Shown here one piece after another: positions 52,532-62,165 of a stretch of 64,000 nucleotides of DNA. Position 1 is the stretch's first letter; each line of letters begins with the position of its first letter. Where the stretch lies: NCBI GenBank assembly GCA_946902985.2, contig OX336389.2, forward strand, positions 977,898,084 through 977,962,083. Reading direction: 5' to 3'. The stretch comes from Meconema thalassinum. Lineage: Eukaryota > Arthropoda > Insecta > Orthoptera > Tettigoniidae. The position numbers and the translations under genes were made by a program. The notes beneath the pieces are model-generated. The model had not been told where the DNA came from. It made no database searches and was given only the letters and a program-made list of their open reading frames with translations.

Positions 52532-53040
52532 ATGGATTCATATGTTGACGGACATGGCAAAGGAAAAGGACTAAGATACAAACATTTACGGATGGGGACG
52601 TGGAATAACAGAACGCTGAATGCACCAGGAGCAGTGAAGGCATTGGATGAGGAGTTGTGCAATTACAATATGGATGTGGTTGCCTTACAGGAGATCAGGT
52701 GGAAAGAGGAAGGCATACAGAAGGGAGGGAACTACACTATAATTCACAGTGGGACTGGAGGAACAAAAGGGCAACTTGGAACAGGAATAGCAGTCAACAA
52801 TAAAATAGTGCACGCTGTGGTTAAATATGAAGCAATCAGCGAAAGGCTATGCTACGTGAGAATGAAGGGAAGGTTTCAGAGCATGTCCTTCCTCGCAGTA
52901 CATGCCCCTACAGAAGAAAAGGACGACGAGGAAAAGGACTGCTTTTATGAAATGGTTGAACAAGTTACGACGGGATGCCGCAATACGGCATGAAAATGGT
53001 GATAGAGGACGCAAACGCAAAATTTGGTGTTGAAACTGCA
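52532..53040 (+). pseudogene. RTE-2 endonuclease, N-terminal part
   Basis: The frame has LRMGTWNNRTLNAPGAVKAL, MDVVALQEIRWKEEGIQKG with the catalytic glutamate, GTGIAVNNKIVHAVVKYEAI and MSFLAVHAPTEEKDDEEKDC FYE. The domain continues in other frames through a GNxxH-like region with deletions near 52980-53110 (the GDFNA block is degraded to DANAKFG). EEP fold. Confidence 0.82.
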
Positions 53041-53108
53041 AATAGACCCTTCACAAAGAGTCTAATGATAATGGAATAAGGCTGGTAACATTTGCAACTG
53101 CAAAGGAC

Positions 53109-54128
53109 ATGAAGATTGCCAGCACAATGTTCCCACACAAGAAGATTCACCTAGGAACGTGGAACGCTCCAGGAGGGCGATATACCAACCAGATTGACCA
53201 CGTTTTGGTGGATTCAAGACATGCAAGTGGAATCGAGGATGTCAGAGCAGTACGAGGAGCAGAAGTGGGAAGGGATCACAATCTGGTATTAATTAAAGTG
53301 AAACAAAGAATATCACGAGAGAAGATGACGAAAGCAGGCACACTAGAAGGCAAAATAGACGTAAGCCTACTGGAAAATGAGGAAATACGAAGTGAGTACC
53401 AGCTAAAGCTACAAAATCATTTTAAAGTTCTGGAGGAGCTAGAAGAAGGAGAAAGGAAAGAGGAAGGGGACGATAACAGCTGGGAAATATTCAAATCCAT
53501 TGTGACTGAGACTGCAAAGGAACACCTAAAGAAGAAAGAAAATAAAGGACAGGACAAGATCTGGTTCAGTGAGGAGTGCAAAGAGGTGATTAAAAAGAGA
53601 AAGAAGTACAAACAGAGGATGCTAGATAACGACACCCCACAATCCAGAGAAGAATACGTGGAGGCAGCGAGAGAAACAAGGAAAGTAATACGTAAAGAAA
53701 AGAGGCAGTTCATCAACAAGCAACTGGAAAAAGCTGAAGAAGACAGAAACAAGAACAATGTAAGAAAATTCTATAGGTATGCAAGGTATTTCAAGACGGG
53801 GTACAGACCAAGAATCGTAGCAATGGAAAACAATGAAGGTGATTTGGTGGCTGGTCAAGAAGAGGGCTTGAAGTTATGGAAGGACTATTTTGAAGAATTG
53901 TTGAATGTCCCTGAGGGAAAAGAAGTGACTGAGGAAACAAAGGCATATGAAGGACCCCAACCAAATGTGGAGGAGCCTACAATGAAGGAAATGGATGAAG
54001 CTCTAAAAGCAAATGAAGAACAGCAAAGCTCCAGGAACCGACGGCATGGCAATAGAATTGCTAAAACAAGGTGGAGAAGCATGCAGAAAAGCACTATATC
54101 GATTGATACTGCAAGTATGGAGAAATGA
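53109..54128 (+). pseudogene. RTE-2 endonuclease end and linker
   Basis: An open frame of 339 codons. HLGTWNAPGGRYTNQIDHVL VDSRH is the endonuclease C-terminus with the QIDH catalytic block, and RDHNLVLIKVKQRIS carries the final SDH-type site (RDHN). A long, lysine- and glutamate-rich helical linker follows (IWFSEECKEVIKKRKKYKQ; KLWKDYFEELLNVPEG), then the start of the RT fingers, where the frame slips near 54020. No stops for 1 kb suggests a fairly recent copy. Confidence 0.85.
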
Positions 54129-55156
54129 AAAGATGCCCAATGAATGCCAACAAGCAGTAATATGCCCAATATATAAGAAAGGAAAAAGAACCATTATTAT
54201 GTAGCGCATACAAGATTCTTGCGCGCATTCTCTTACATAGGCTACTACCATACATAGAGGAAAATCTTGAAGAACACCAGGCCGGTTTCCGGAAAGGCAT
54301 GTCAACAACAGACCAAATATTAATACTCAGACAGATAATTGAAAAGACGTGGGAATTTGATAAGAAGGTATACTGCCTATTTATTGACTTCAAAAAGGCC
54401 TATGATAGTGTCAACAGAGAAAGCATCTGGAGGATAATGGAAGAATCGGGAATACCTTCGAAATTGATCGGGCTGACAAGAATGTGCATAGAGAAAACGG
54501 AATGTAAAGTGAGAGTTGAAGGCAGGGAATCTGAATGTTTTACTGCGGAGACGGGTGTCAAACAGGGAGATTGCATATCGCCCAGCCTGTTTAACTTGGT
54601 TTTGGAAAAAGCACTAAAAAGAGCATCCTCGATTGGAAGAGGTACGATTGTAGGTAGTGAAGTGAAACTCTTAGCATTTGCCGATGACATTGTGGTTTTA
54701 GCGGAGGAGGAAGAGGAACTAAAAATAACAGCTAAAGTTCTAATAGAAGAAGCACAAAGAGTGGGTCGGAGGATCAATCAAGATAAGACAGAGTATATGA
54801 CTGTAACCAGAAACAATGAAGAGGAAACAGAGGGAGTACTGGCAATAGAAGGTATGGAATTTAGGAAGACTAGGTCTTTCAAATACCTAGGGAGTACAGT
54901 CAATGCCAACAACATGGAGGAGGAAGTAATGAACCGGCTAAAATCTGCCGAGAGGTGTCTCTTTTCAATGAATAAACTATTTACCAGCAGGCTATTAACG
55001 AAAACAACAAAACTCCGCATTTACAAGACAATCGTGCGACCAGTATTAATGTATGGGGCGGAAACAGGGACACTGAGCAAGAAAATGGAGAGAAAAATTA
55101 TAACTTTTGAAAACAAGGTATTAAGAAAAGTTCTTGGGCCAGTATCTGAAAATTGA
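54013..55156 (+). pseudogene. RTE-2 reverse transcriptase
   Basis: 54013 frame: MKNSKAPGTDGMAIELLKQG, QAVICPIYKKGKRT. The usual NNYRGI block is deleted near 54190. AYKILARILLHR and EEHQAGFRKG follow in another frame. From 54299: DQILILRQIIEKTWEFDKK, CLFIDFKKAYDSVNRESIW (palm Asp), TGVKQGDCISPSLFNLVLE, KLLAFADDIVVLAEEEEEL (FADD, 54674), then FKYLGSTVNANN and VLRKVLGP to 55156. 285 codons are uninterrupted, and only the small deletion and two shifts break it. Confidence 0.9.
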
Positions 55157-55159
55157 ATC

Positions 55160-55426
55160 CTTACAAGAAGAAAAAATATTCAAATACACACGCTGTTTAA
55201 TGAACCCGATGTGACAGCTGTAATAAAGAGCAGAAGAATTGAATGGCTGGGACATGTCCTGAGGAGAGAAGAGAAAATGGTGAAGACAGTGCTAGAAGGG
55301 AAACCACAAGGTACGAGACCCCTGGGTAGACCAAAACTTAGGTGGATGGATGGAGTCAAGAAAGACCTGGAGACACTGGGAGCCAACGAGAACATGGCTA
55401 GCAACAGAGACCAAGGAAGAGGCTAA
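55160..55426 (+). pseudogene. RTE-2 C-terminal region
   Basis: Frame VTAVIKSRRIEWLGHVLRRE, GRPKLRWMDGVKKDLETLG, ending at 55426 shortly before the GTAAG repeat tail. The preceding shift near 55156 separates it from the RT frame. Confidence 0.82.
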
Positions 55427-55485
55427 AGAGTGAGGCAATGAACCGACTTCGGTTCGTGTGGCCAACGAAGTAAGTAGTAAGTAAG

Positions 55486-56782
55486 TAGACTAGGTTCAGG
55501 TCGTCTTGAAGTACTGCGTTGTCTTGTGAGTCATGCATATTTCGATATATTACACAATCATCCGCAAACAATCGACAGTCACTACGAATTCCATTTGGTA
55601 AGTCATTTATAAACCCCAAAAATAACAAAGTTCCGATTACGCTGCCCTGAGGGTTACCCGACGTTACGGTAATTTAATCCGAGAATAGGCCTTTGACTTT
55701 TACTTTCTGGGAACGACCCGTCAAAAATTCTTGGATCCATAAAATTACTCTTCTATCAATCTTCGTTGAAGCTAATTTATGGAGTAGCATGTCATGCGGT
55801 ACGACATCAAATGCCTTCGCCAAATCTATAACTACGACGTCGACTGAAACTCCATTGTCTAAAGATTCGCAAATATCTTGAAAAAGTAATAGCATCTGAG
55901 TCTCGCATGAGTAAACTTTCCGAAATCCATGTTGCCTATCATTAAACCATGATAATCCTTCGCACTGTTCCCTCAAGTAGTCGCAAATGAGATGCTCCAT
56001 CTGTTTACAAACGATGGACGTAAGGCTAACCGGCCTGCAGTTGCCGAATTCAAGTCTGCTCCCTCCCTTAAATATTGGGACTACCATAGCTCTTTTCCAG
56101 TCATCTGGGATTTGCGCAATGTTTATGGACACATTAAACATCATCTCCAAGTATCGTGCCACAGCCCTACCTCCTAGTTTAAGTACTTCACTAACAATAT
56201 TATCAGGACCCTTCGATATATTGTAACGTAACTTTTGTATTAGCTTTACAATTGCTGACTGGTTTATTTGGAAAAGGGGAGCCCCTGATTCGTCGTTAAG
56301 GTCCAACACACAGCTATTGGATTTATTGAACACACTACCGTAAAGGACATTTAATTCATTAGCAATGGCCTGTTTCTCAGTAATTAATTTACCGTTACCG
56401 GACATTATCATAGACAAATTATTTGAATTTCCCTTTCTTTCCCTAACATAAGTAACATTTTTTCCACCCATCGCCTCCCGAACCAAGTAAACCTTGCATA
56501 TAATTGTCATGAGCAGCCCTCTTTTTTTAAGACGAGCTCTCTTGATAAGGACTTAAATTTCAACATATACTTGTCACTAGCATATCTTTTATTGTATAAT
56601 TTCCTAATTTTCCGTTTAAGAATCCTGATTTCTCGTGTGTAATACTCAGGATCTGGGTTTTGTTTCAGTAATTTAAATGGGACAAATTTATCAATAGCGC
56701 TATTTAAAATTTTCAAAAAGTTAGTCCACAGGATATTAATGTGATTTCCTTCCGATGCCCATCCTACAAATAGTTCATTCAA
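55486..56782 (-). pseudogene. CR1-like reverse transcriptase, main part
   Basis: Frames from 56782: FVPFKLLKQNPDPEYYTREI, then 56510-55674 (278 codons): ITEKQAIANELNVLYGSVFN, KGPDNIVSEVLKLGGRAVAR, DDWKRAMVVPIFKGGSRLEF, GNCRPVSLTSIVCKQMEHLI, RQHGFRKVYSCETQ, VVIDLAKAFDVVPHDMLLHK (palm Asp), GRSQKVKVKGLFSD. After a shift near 55660 comes LGFINDLPNGIRSDCRLFAD, D (FADD at about 55563). NCRPVSLTSIxCKxME and FADD are Jockey/CR1 features. Confidence 0.9.
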
Positions 56783-57390
56783 ATATCCCTGAAATTTGCC
56801 AATCTGCCCTGCGATACTGGAATATGATTCTTTTTGCTATATCAGGGTCTAATTTTGTAATGTCACCGTATCAAATATTTAATTCAAACCCAGAATGGTC
56901 ACTAATTCCCGGTAATTTCAGGCATTTAATATACAGCTCTACAGGCCTTACGAGATAAACATCTAAGCTTTTATTGTCTCTAGTAGGGAAGTCAACTACT
57001 TGGGAAAATCCCCCCCTCCCTTAAGAATTTGTTTGCAGCGCTCTGAGCTTGACCACAGTTAGTTGACTCACCAGACCAGTCTACTTTGGGGAGGTTTAAA
57101 TCTCCGGCAATTATTATGCTCTTTTTCATAGCAAGTTTTATCATACAGTGTGTCGAGGAAAGAAAAGTTATCTTTCGGTGCTCTATACGCCCATATCACC
57201 TGAAGAGGGAATTTATTTCCTTTATCCGAGATTTGAACATATAATATTTCATAAAGTGTATGAGCCCACTTTAAGAAACTAGCTATATTTTTGCGCACAC
57301 AAATAAATAGCCCACCACCTCGCTTCCCCCGATCCCTTCTGTACCTTTCGTAGGTCCCTTGAATTATTTCGTTACTATTGATATCCAAGA
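56783..57390 (-). pseudogene. CR1-like endonuclease remnant
   Basis: At 57388-57068: MDINSNEIIQGTYERYRRDR GKRGGGLFICVRKNIASFLK, then YVQISDKGNKFPLQVIWAYR AP and SFLDTLYD, the middle of an EEP endonuclease (GGGxxIxVR; YRAP). KPPQSRLVW follows where GDFNxPxIxW is expected (NCRRFKPPQ), with a frame shift. The stretch to 56783 has only scraps. Confidence 0.75.
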
Positions 57391-57571
57391 TTCAGTAGCA
57401 ATGACAACGTCCGGAGAATATGTCTCTACAAAGATTCCAAAATTCAATTAATGTATATCCTATACTCTGACAATTAACCTGCAGTAATCTTAGAGTCATA
57501 CCTCCACACCAAATATCCTGAAATAGCTTCTTCTGTTCCCATCGACTGGCAACCTCTGGACCTGCTTCTCC

Positions 57572-58577
57572 TCACAAAGGCCGGCACGAACCGATGACCC
57601 AGTCATGTAGGCTCCCTAGGTTGAAAGCGCCCTGTCGATTTAAATGCAGCCAGTCTCGGGCGAAGTCTCGGCCCCCAATCCGGCAGTCAGCACCTACGTA
57701 CACTAATTCCAGTTGTGCACATGCCCAGTCCATGTGGTCATTTACAGTCTTAAATCGTCTTAATGGAACATCTCCTCGTCGCACAATGCCACTCATTATA
57801 ATTTTCGTATTCCTAAACTTGCTTTTAGCTTTTCTGCCTAGTTCGTATAGCTCCCCCATAATGTAATCAGCTGTAGACCTCTTTTTTAAATCATTCATCC
57901 GAACATGGAGCAACAACACTAACTTTTTCGCAGGACTCTAAATTTGCTTCTACCACTTGTTGGGCAAGCTGGTCAATTTTAATCCCCGGATAACACCGCA
58001 CTGTTGTACCCGATTTCCTTGAGATATTCGCACTCCACCGTATCATAGAATCACCCATTATCATAACGTCATCCTCAGTTCCCACAGCCTGGTTTGTAGC
58101 TTCATCCCCTGGAATACGCTCCATCAGATCCTTTAATGTCTCCTCCGATTCGTTAAGCTTTGCCTTTAAATTCTGTATAATAAGATCCCTAGACTTCATT
58201 TCCTGTCTCAAAAGTTCCGGATTGTCACAGCTTCTACAGAACCAGTTACCTGAATGACATTCATCCTTCTTCACCCGAACACAGCCAAAGTGAAACCATG
58301 TCTCGCACAAACCACACATCACGCCGTTTTTCAAAACTTTGCTACACGTAGAACACTTAACAGACACCTGGGTAACACTAGAAGTAGCAGGACCTGGATT
58401 TATTTCTACTCCACCAACAACTAATAACGCCGCTATTACTAGGGCGATGAACAACAAGTTACTCGGACCCGATGTTGCACACATGCACTGGGAGGCCCGG
58501 TTCCACTTAACCATCCTGGCATTCCATGCCCCGATCCTCGCGCGATAAGACTCCACCGAGCAGCCCATTATTATCAC
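57572..58577 (-). pseudogene. CR1-like ORF1: 2A-like motif, PHD finger, SGNH-type esterase
   Basis: From 58577: MIIMGCSVESYRARIGAWNA; a hydrophobic run LLFIALVIAALLVV directly followed by GGVEINPGP (58389-58415), close to the 2A consensus D(V/I)ExNPGP; a PHD-like C4HC3 finger CSTC...CGLCETWFHFGCVRV ...CRSC (residues ~72-118); a coiled-coil-prone stretch; then VMIMGDSMIRWSANISRKSG, the GDS nucleophile block of an SGNH hydrolase. A frameshift near 57905 moves to the frame with RIGGRDFARDWLHLNRQG, the DxxH catalytic block. PHD plus esterase is known in CR1-group ORF1 proteins. 2A-like sequences at ORF1 N-termini are known in CR1 elements of other animals. Confidence 0.85.
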
Positions 58578-58640
58578 TTATCAGCAACAGGAAAACAAGT
58601 CCGCTCACTTCAATGGGTGAAACCGTTAGGTGTGCAATAT

Positions 58641-59371
58641 CCACGTAACGGACATCCGGCTGATGTCCTGTGCAATAGCCCATGTCCTAGTGTGAGAGCT
58701 ATCCCAGATAGTACCCAATACAACCTCTCCACTGTACACAGACGTCATGGGATGATCTCAAAAGAAGTTGTTTCCTTCCCAGGTACTCAACTGTACACAG
58801 ACCCCTTTCCACACTCTGAAATGTCATTCATGTCGGTTGTTGTCTACCAAGATAGCATTCTTGATACAGACGTTATGCATGGTGTGCATTCTGTCTAGTT
58901 TATCCATAGATAACTAACCTGCCATAGCATGCTGTTATTATTTCAATGGGGCACACATTGCTGTACCTGTGTCCTACGAAGCTTGGAACACGTACAACAT
59001 AGCTAACTGGAATGTTGGTTTCCTGTGTCATAGCCACAGACCATCGCCTCCTCATCTTTGTCCAATGCAGCTCCATACCCCAGGACATGATATAAATGAA
59101 TGTTATCATAGACAAATAACCAAATCAGTCTGTGGATACTATGATGTACACAGTCTTGCCACATTCCAGGCAAGTCCACTGTCTCCAACTGCATGACTCC
59201 CAAGTGCACTATTGAGAAGAAATGGGCAGTTGCCAGCCTACACATTACCAGTTCCTGGTCTGTGTGTGCACCTCCTGTGGTAACATAATGTGTTCTTTAT
59301 ATACAAGTTCATTCGGGATACCCTAGCCTGTAACCACACAGCTGGTTATATTACCCCAAAATAGGGAGAAT
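58641..59371. other. Unassigned, contains inverted copy of the 44938 repeat
   Basis: 59240-59330 is the inverse of 44938-45045. The rest has no motif. Open frames at 58617-58898 and 58900-59245 look like chance. Confidence 0.45.
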
Positions 59372-59384
59372 AGTAATAAATGTG

Positions 59385-59582
59385 TAAATGTAAAGTTTTG
59401 AAGCCATTCTTTCAGTGTTGTGTTGCCTATACAAACTCTTAGTTGTAGCTCTTCATTATAATAGTGATAATTAACTAATACATGTAATTCTTTCCAGGAG
59501 TGCTATTTAAATATTATATACATTGTACCCTGCCAAGTCATTAGACAAATTCGTGTTGACTAACTGAAGAGCTACAAATAAC
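59385..59582. mobile_element. Miniature Penelope-like element D
   Basis: Exact 13-bp duplication AGTAATAAATGTG (59372-59384 and 59583-59595). It carries the family tail GAAGCCATTCTTTCAGTGTT at 59404 and short inverted ends TTGTAGCTCTTCA / TGAAGAGCTACAAAT. The ribozyme-like core is absent, so it is an internally deleted form. Confidence 0.7.
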
Positions 59583-59818
59583 AGTAATAAATGTGGCAGG
59601 TTGCATAAAATTAGATTTTAAGGGGCAGGTAGGGTCAGCCAGTATAAAATAAACAGTAGTCCCTCGGAACAAATTGGCCCGTGAGTGAGAAAGTGAAGCT
59701 AGCCAGCGGGCCTACCTCAAGTTCAATGACAGTTTGGTATGTGGAAGAGGGTTGCAAAGGGGCGGGAGGGGGCCAAATAAGAAGGGCTGCAACTTATGAT
59801 TTATAACAGAGAGGTACA

Positions 59819-60010
59819 AAAGAAGAAGATTGTAGTTTTACGTGACCGTGAATCTTGTGATTATGAGCCACGGGACCTCCTTTTTACGTGGAATCCGAAC
59901 CACAGGACATGGCATTTCACTTCGAAAATCTCACATGCATTGACCGGGAATCGAACCCGGACCGCCTTGGTGAGAGGCATACAGCTAGACCGCTGAGCCA
60001 CCACGCCCCC
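59819..60010 (-). mobile_element. tRNA-derived SINE, family D
   Basis: The inverse begins GGGGGGCGTGGTGGCTCAGC GG and has CCGGGTTCGATTCCCGG, good A and B boxes. Exact 12-bp duplication CAGAGAGGTACA at 59807-59818 and 60011-60022. Confidence 0.87.
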
Positions 60011-60107
60011 CAGAGAGGTACAGTCAGTCTGTTCAGTTTGGCTTGTTGTCAGCGCATGTTTCTATCGTTCGTATTTTTGACAAGGCCCCAACATCAAATT
60101 CTAATGG

Positions 60108-60340
60108 GCTGGCTACGTGGCTCGGCAGTGATGTTCTCGCCTGATGTGTCCAAGGTTGCAGGATCGAATCCTGGCGCAGTCAGCTGGCATTTGAGGGTGC
60201 GCAAAAAGGAGGGGGCCGTGCCAATAGATTTACAGGCAAGTTAGAGATCCCCTTCGGGGTAAAATTCCGGCACCCCAGCATCTCTAAAAGCCGCAGTAGT
60301 TAAAAGGGACGTAAAAACAATAACATTATTATTCAAATTC
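60108..60340 (+). mobile_element. SINE family A, copy 3
   Basis: GGCTGGCTACGTGGCTCGGC head, GCAGGATCGAATCCTGGCG B box, AAAATTCCGGCACCCCAGC and AAAAACAATAACATTATTAT tail. Flanked by TCAAATTCT. Confidence 0.87.
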
Positions 60341-60474
60341 TTATAAGGATACAATGAAAAATTGGTTACGGTTTAATAACATCCATTTTTGCGATTCAAT
60401 GCCAAAAGTTCACCTTAATGATCTCATAAACCATGACACAAAACCTACATAATTGATGTAATAATGGCCGCTAG

Positions 60475-60810
60475 TGGACACATGGTATTGAGACTGCCTC
60501 CATACGATGCAGATCTAAATCCCATAGACATCGCCTGGTCTGATGTAAAACAGTGGGTTGGTGCACATAATGCCACCTTTAAAATTAATGTCACACACCT
60601 TTGCGAACAGAGGTTTTCAGAGTTTCAGGAAAGTATATAATTGGATTAGAATTTGTGATCACGTAGAGAAAATAGAAAATAAGTATTATGAACGAGAGTG
60701 AATGATAGAGTGAATAGAATCGCTTGTTATAACCAGTGCAAACAATGACAGCAGCAGTGACAGTGATAGTGAAATGCCTGGAATCGAACCATTAGATGAT
60801 CAATGACTAC
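60475..60810 (+). pseudogene. DDE (Tc1/IS630-type) transposase C-terminal fragment
   Basis: From 60482: MVLRLPPYDADLNPIDIAWS then DVKQWVGAHNATFKI and, further on, ICDHVEKIENKYYERE. RLPPYxxxLNPIExxWSxVK followed by HVxKxExxYW is the C-terminal catalytic block of a widespread insect Tc1/IS630-like family. The catalytic glutamate (NPIE) is aspartate here. Only this end is present, and no terminal repeats are seen. Confidence 0.7.
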
Positions 60811-61204
60811 CCAGTAATTGCTTTTAAAGTGAAGATTGAAAGTGCATTGTCATTTGCTTGGTTAATTAATTAATTATTAATAATTGTTGACTATTTATAG
60901 CACATTACTGAACAATATAGTCATAATATGTTCATTACTACTGTATATTGTCCCACTACACGTATTAGTGTCATTTAATTATTCTAATCACCCCTAATAC
61001 AGTTTATAACAAGCGAAATAAATAATGGTTGCTATCGTGTGAGTGACAGTTGCTGTGGGAACAGAGTGTACTTTTGATGACTGACGGGTGACGCAGCGGA
61101 CACCAACCGGCAGGATGAGGTGAGCAGACTCTCTCTTTAGCTTCCTACGAGTTTTTCACAAGGGTCAATTAGTTCTGAGGCAGTGGAAGCCTCTCTCTTA
61201 ACAA

Positions 61205-61925
61205 CAGTAAACCATGGTCACACCCTACCATCAACTCTAAATCTGCAGCCTGATTATCAACATAAATATGCTTGATTCACTGCAGCAGCCTTCACTTATG
61301 CCATGATCCCCCAAGATGCTCAGCATCCTTTTCCTTTGGTACTGTATCATACAAACACGCCTATCTATTCCTCTCGTAACATTTCTCAGTAACTTGAACG
61401 CATACTGAAAACTTGATCTTGAGATCATTGAAGTCTAAAGCTAATAACTGAACTTTTCCTTCTACAATGCCTGAACACACATTGCCCGGGACACTTATCA
61501 AGGAAACACCTCTATAATTGATGCTATCTTTCCTGCTGCCTTGCCTATAAATTGGGGCGAATACTCCTTTGTCCAGTCGGAAGGTACCTTACTTAAATCC
61601 CATGCAAACTCGATTATCTTATGCATTTCATCCCTGCATTCTCACTATACTTCACCATTTCTGCAGAATTTCATCTAACCCTGACGCTTGCGACATTGTA
61701 GTTTGTTTACCACCCTCTCTACTTCTTCGACCGTGATCTGGTTCCCGTCCTCATACTCCTCCTGCATAGTCTCAAAATCTGCCACATTGCAAAGTTTCCA
61801 TTAGCATTTAACAAATTTCTGAAGTATTTTTGCCATCTTCCCAGTACCTACAACGGTACCTACAATGAGCTTCAATGAATTATTCAAAAACCTACTAATT
61901 TCTCTTTTTCTCCATTCCTAAGATC
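61205..61925 (-). mobile_element. N1 retrotransposon, copy 3 (RT fragment)
   Basis: Parallels 39340-40060 of copy 1 throughout, e.g. CCTACCATCAACTCT, GCAGCAGCCTTCACTTATGC, TAACATTTCTCAGTAACTTG, ACACTTATCAAGGAAACACC and TCAAAATCTGCCACATTGC. Both ends truncated. No long frame survives. Confidence 0.8.
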
Positions 61926-62165
61926 CTTTTCTTCTTCACCGCGAATGGGCTCCTAGGACCACGCGGAATCAACACTTATTGGCCTTGACGTTTGCCCAAT
62001 AACTCATGCGCGAGTCATCGTTGCTGCGACCAGACGTGTCTGGTAGGTCTTCTCTCCTTCAAAACCCCGTGTATGAGTAATTTTCCTAATTTCCTCTCGA
62101 TCCTTGAGATTTGGAAAACCTAATTCAGCCAAGTCCTTTTCCGCCTGTTTGTACTGCGCCAGAAT
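61926..62165 (-). mobile_element. RTE 3' end, sister of 25322-27345
   Basis: Inverse reads CAGGCGGAAAAGGACTTGGC, CACGGGGTTTTGAAGGAGA and GTGTTGATTCCGCGTGGTCC TAGGAGCCCATTCGCGGTG AAGAAG, the last ~240 bp of the RTE at 27110-27345. Confidence 0.85.

Larger units (their letters stand above)
52418..55485 (+). mobile_element. Second RTE-type retrotransposon inside the CR1-like element
   Basis: Flanked by TAGACTA at 52411-52417 and 55486-55492. The 5' part reads GPPGWGLGVGPTTNP..., the 3' end is the short repeat TAAGTAGTAAGTAAGTAG. More intact than the element at 47040: open frames of 339 and 285 codons remain. Confidence 0.87.
51560..58640 (-). mobile_element. CR1/Jockey-like non-LTR retrotransposon, split by RTE
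   Basis: Minus strand: ORF1 (58577-57572), endonuclease (57390-57068), RT (56782-55398, continuing after the insertion at 52417) and C-terminus to 51673. The interrupted RT reads on across the 3-kb RTE insertion (DDLNLV | YNWAIENKMKINARKC). The clade is inferred from ORF1 architecture and the RT. Confidence 0.85.
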
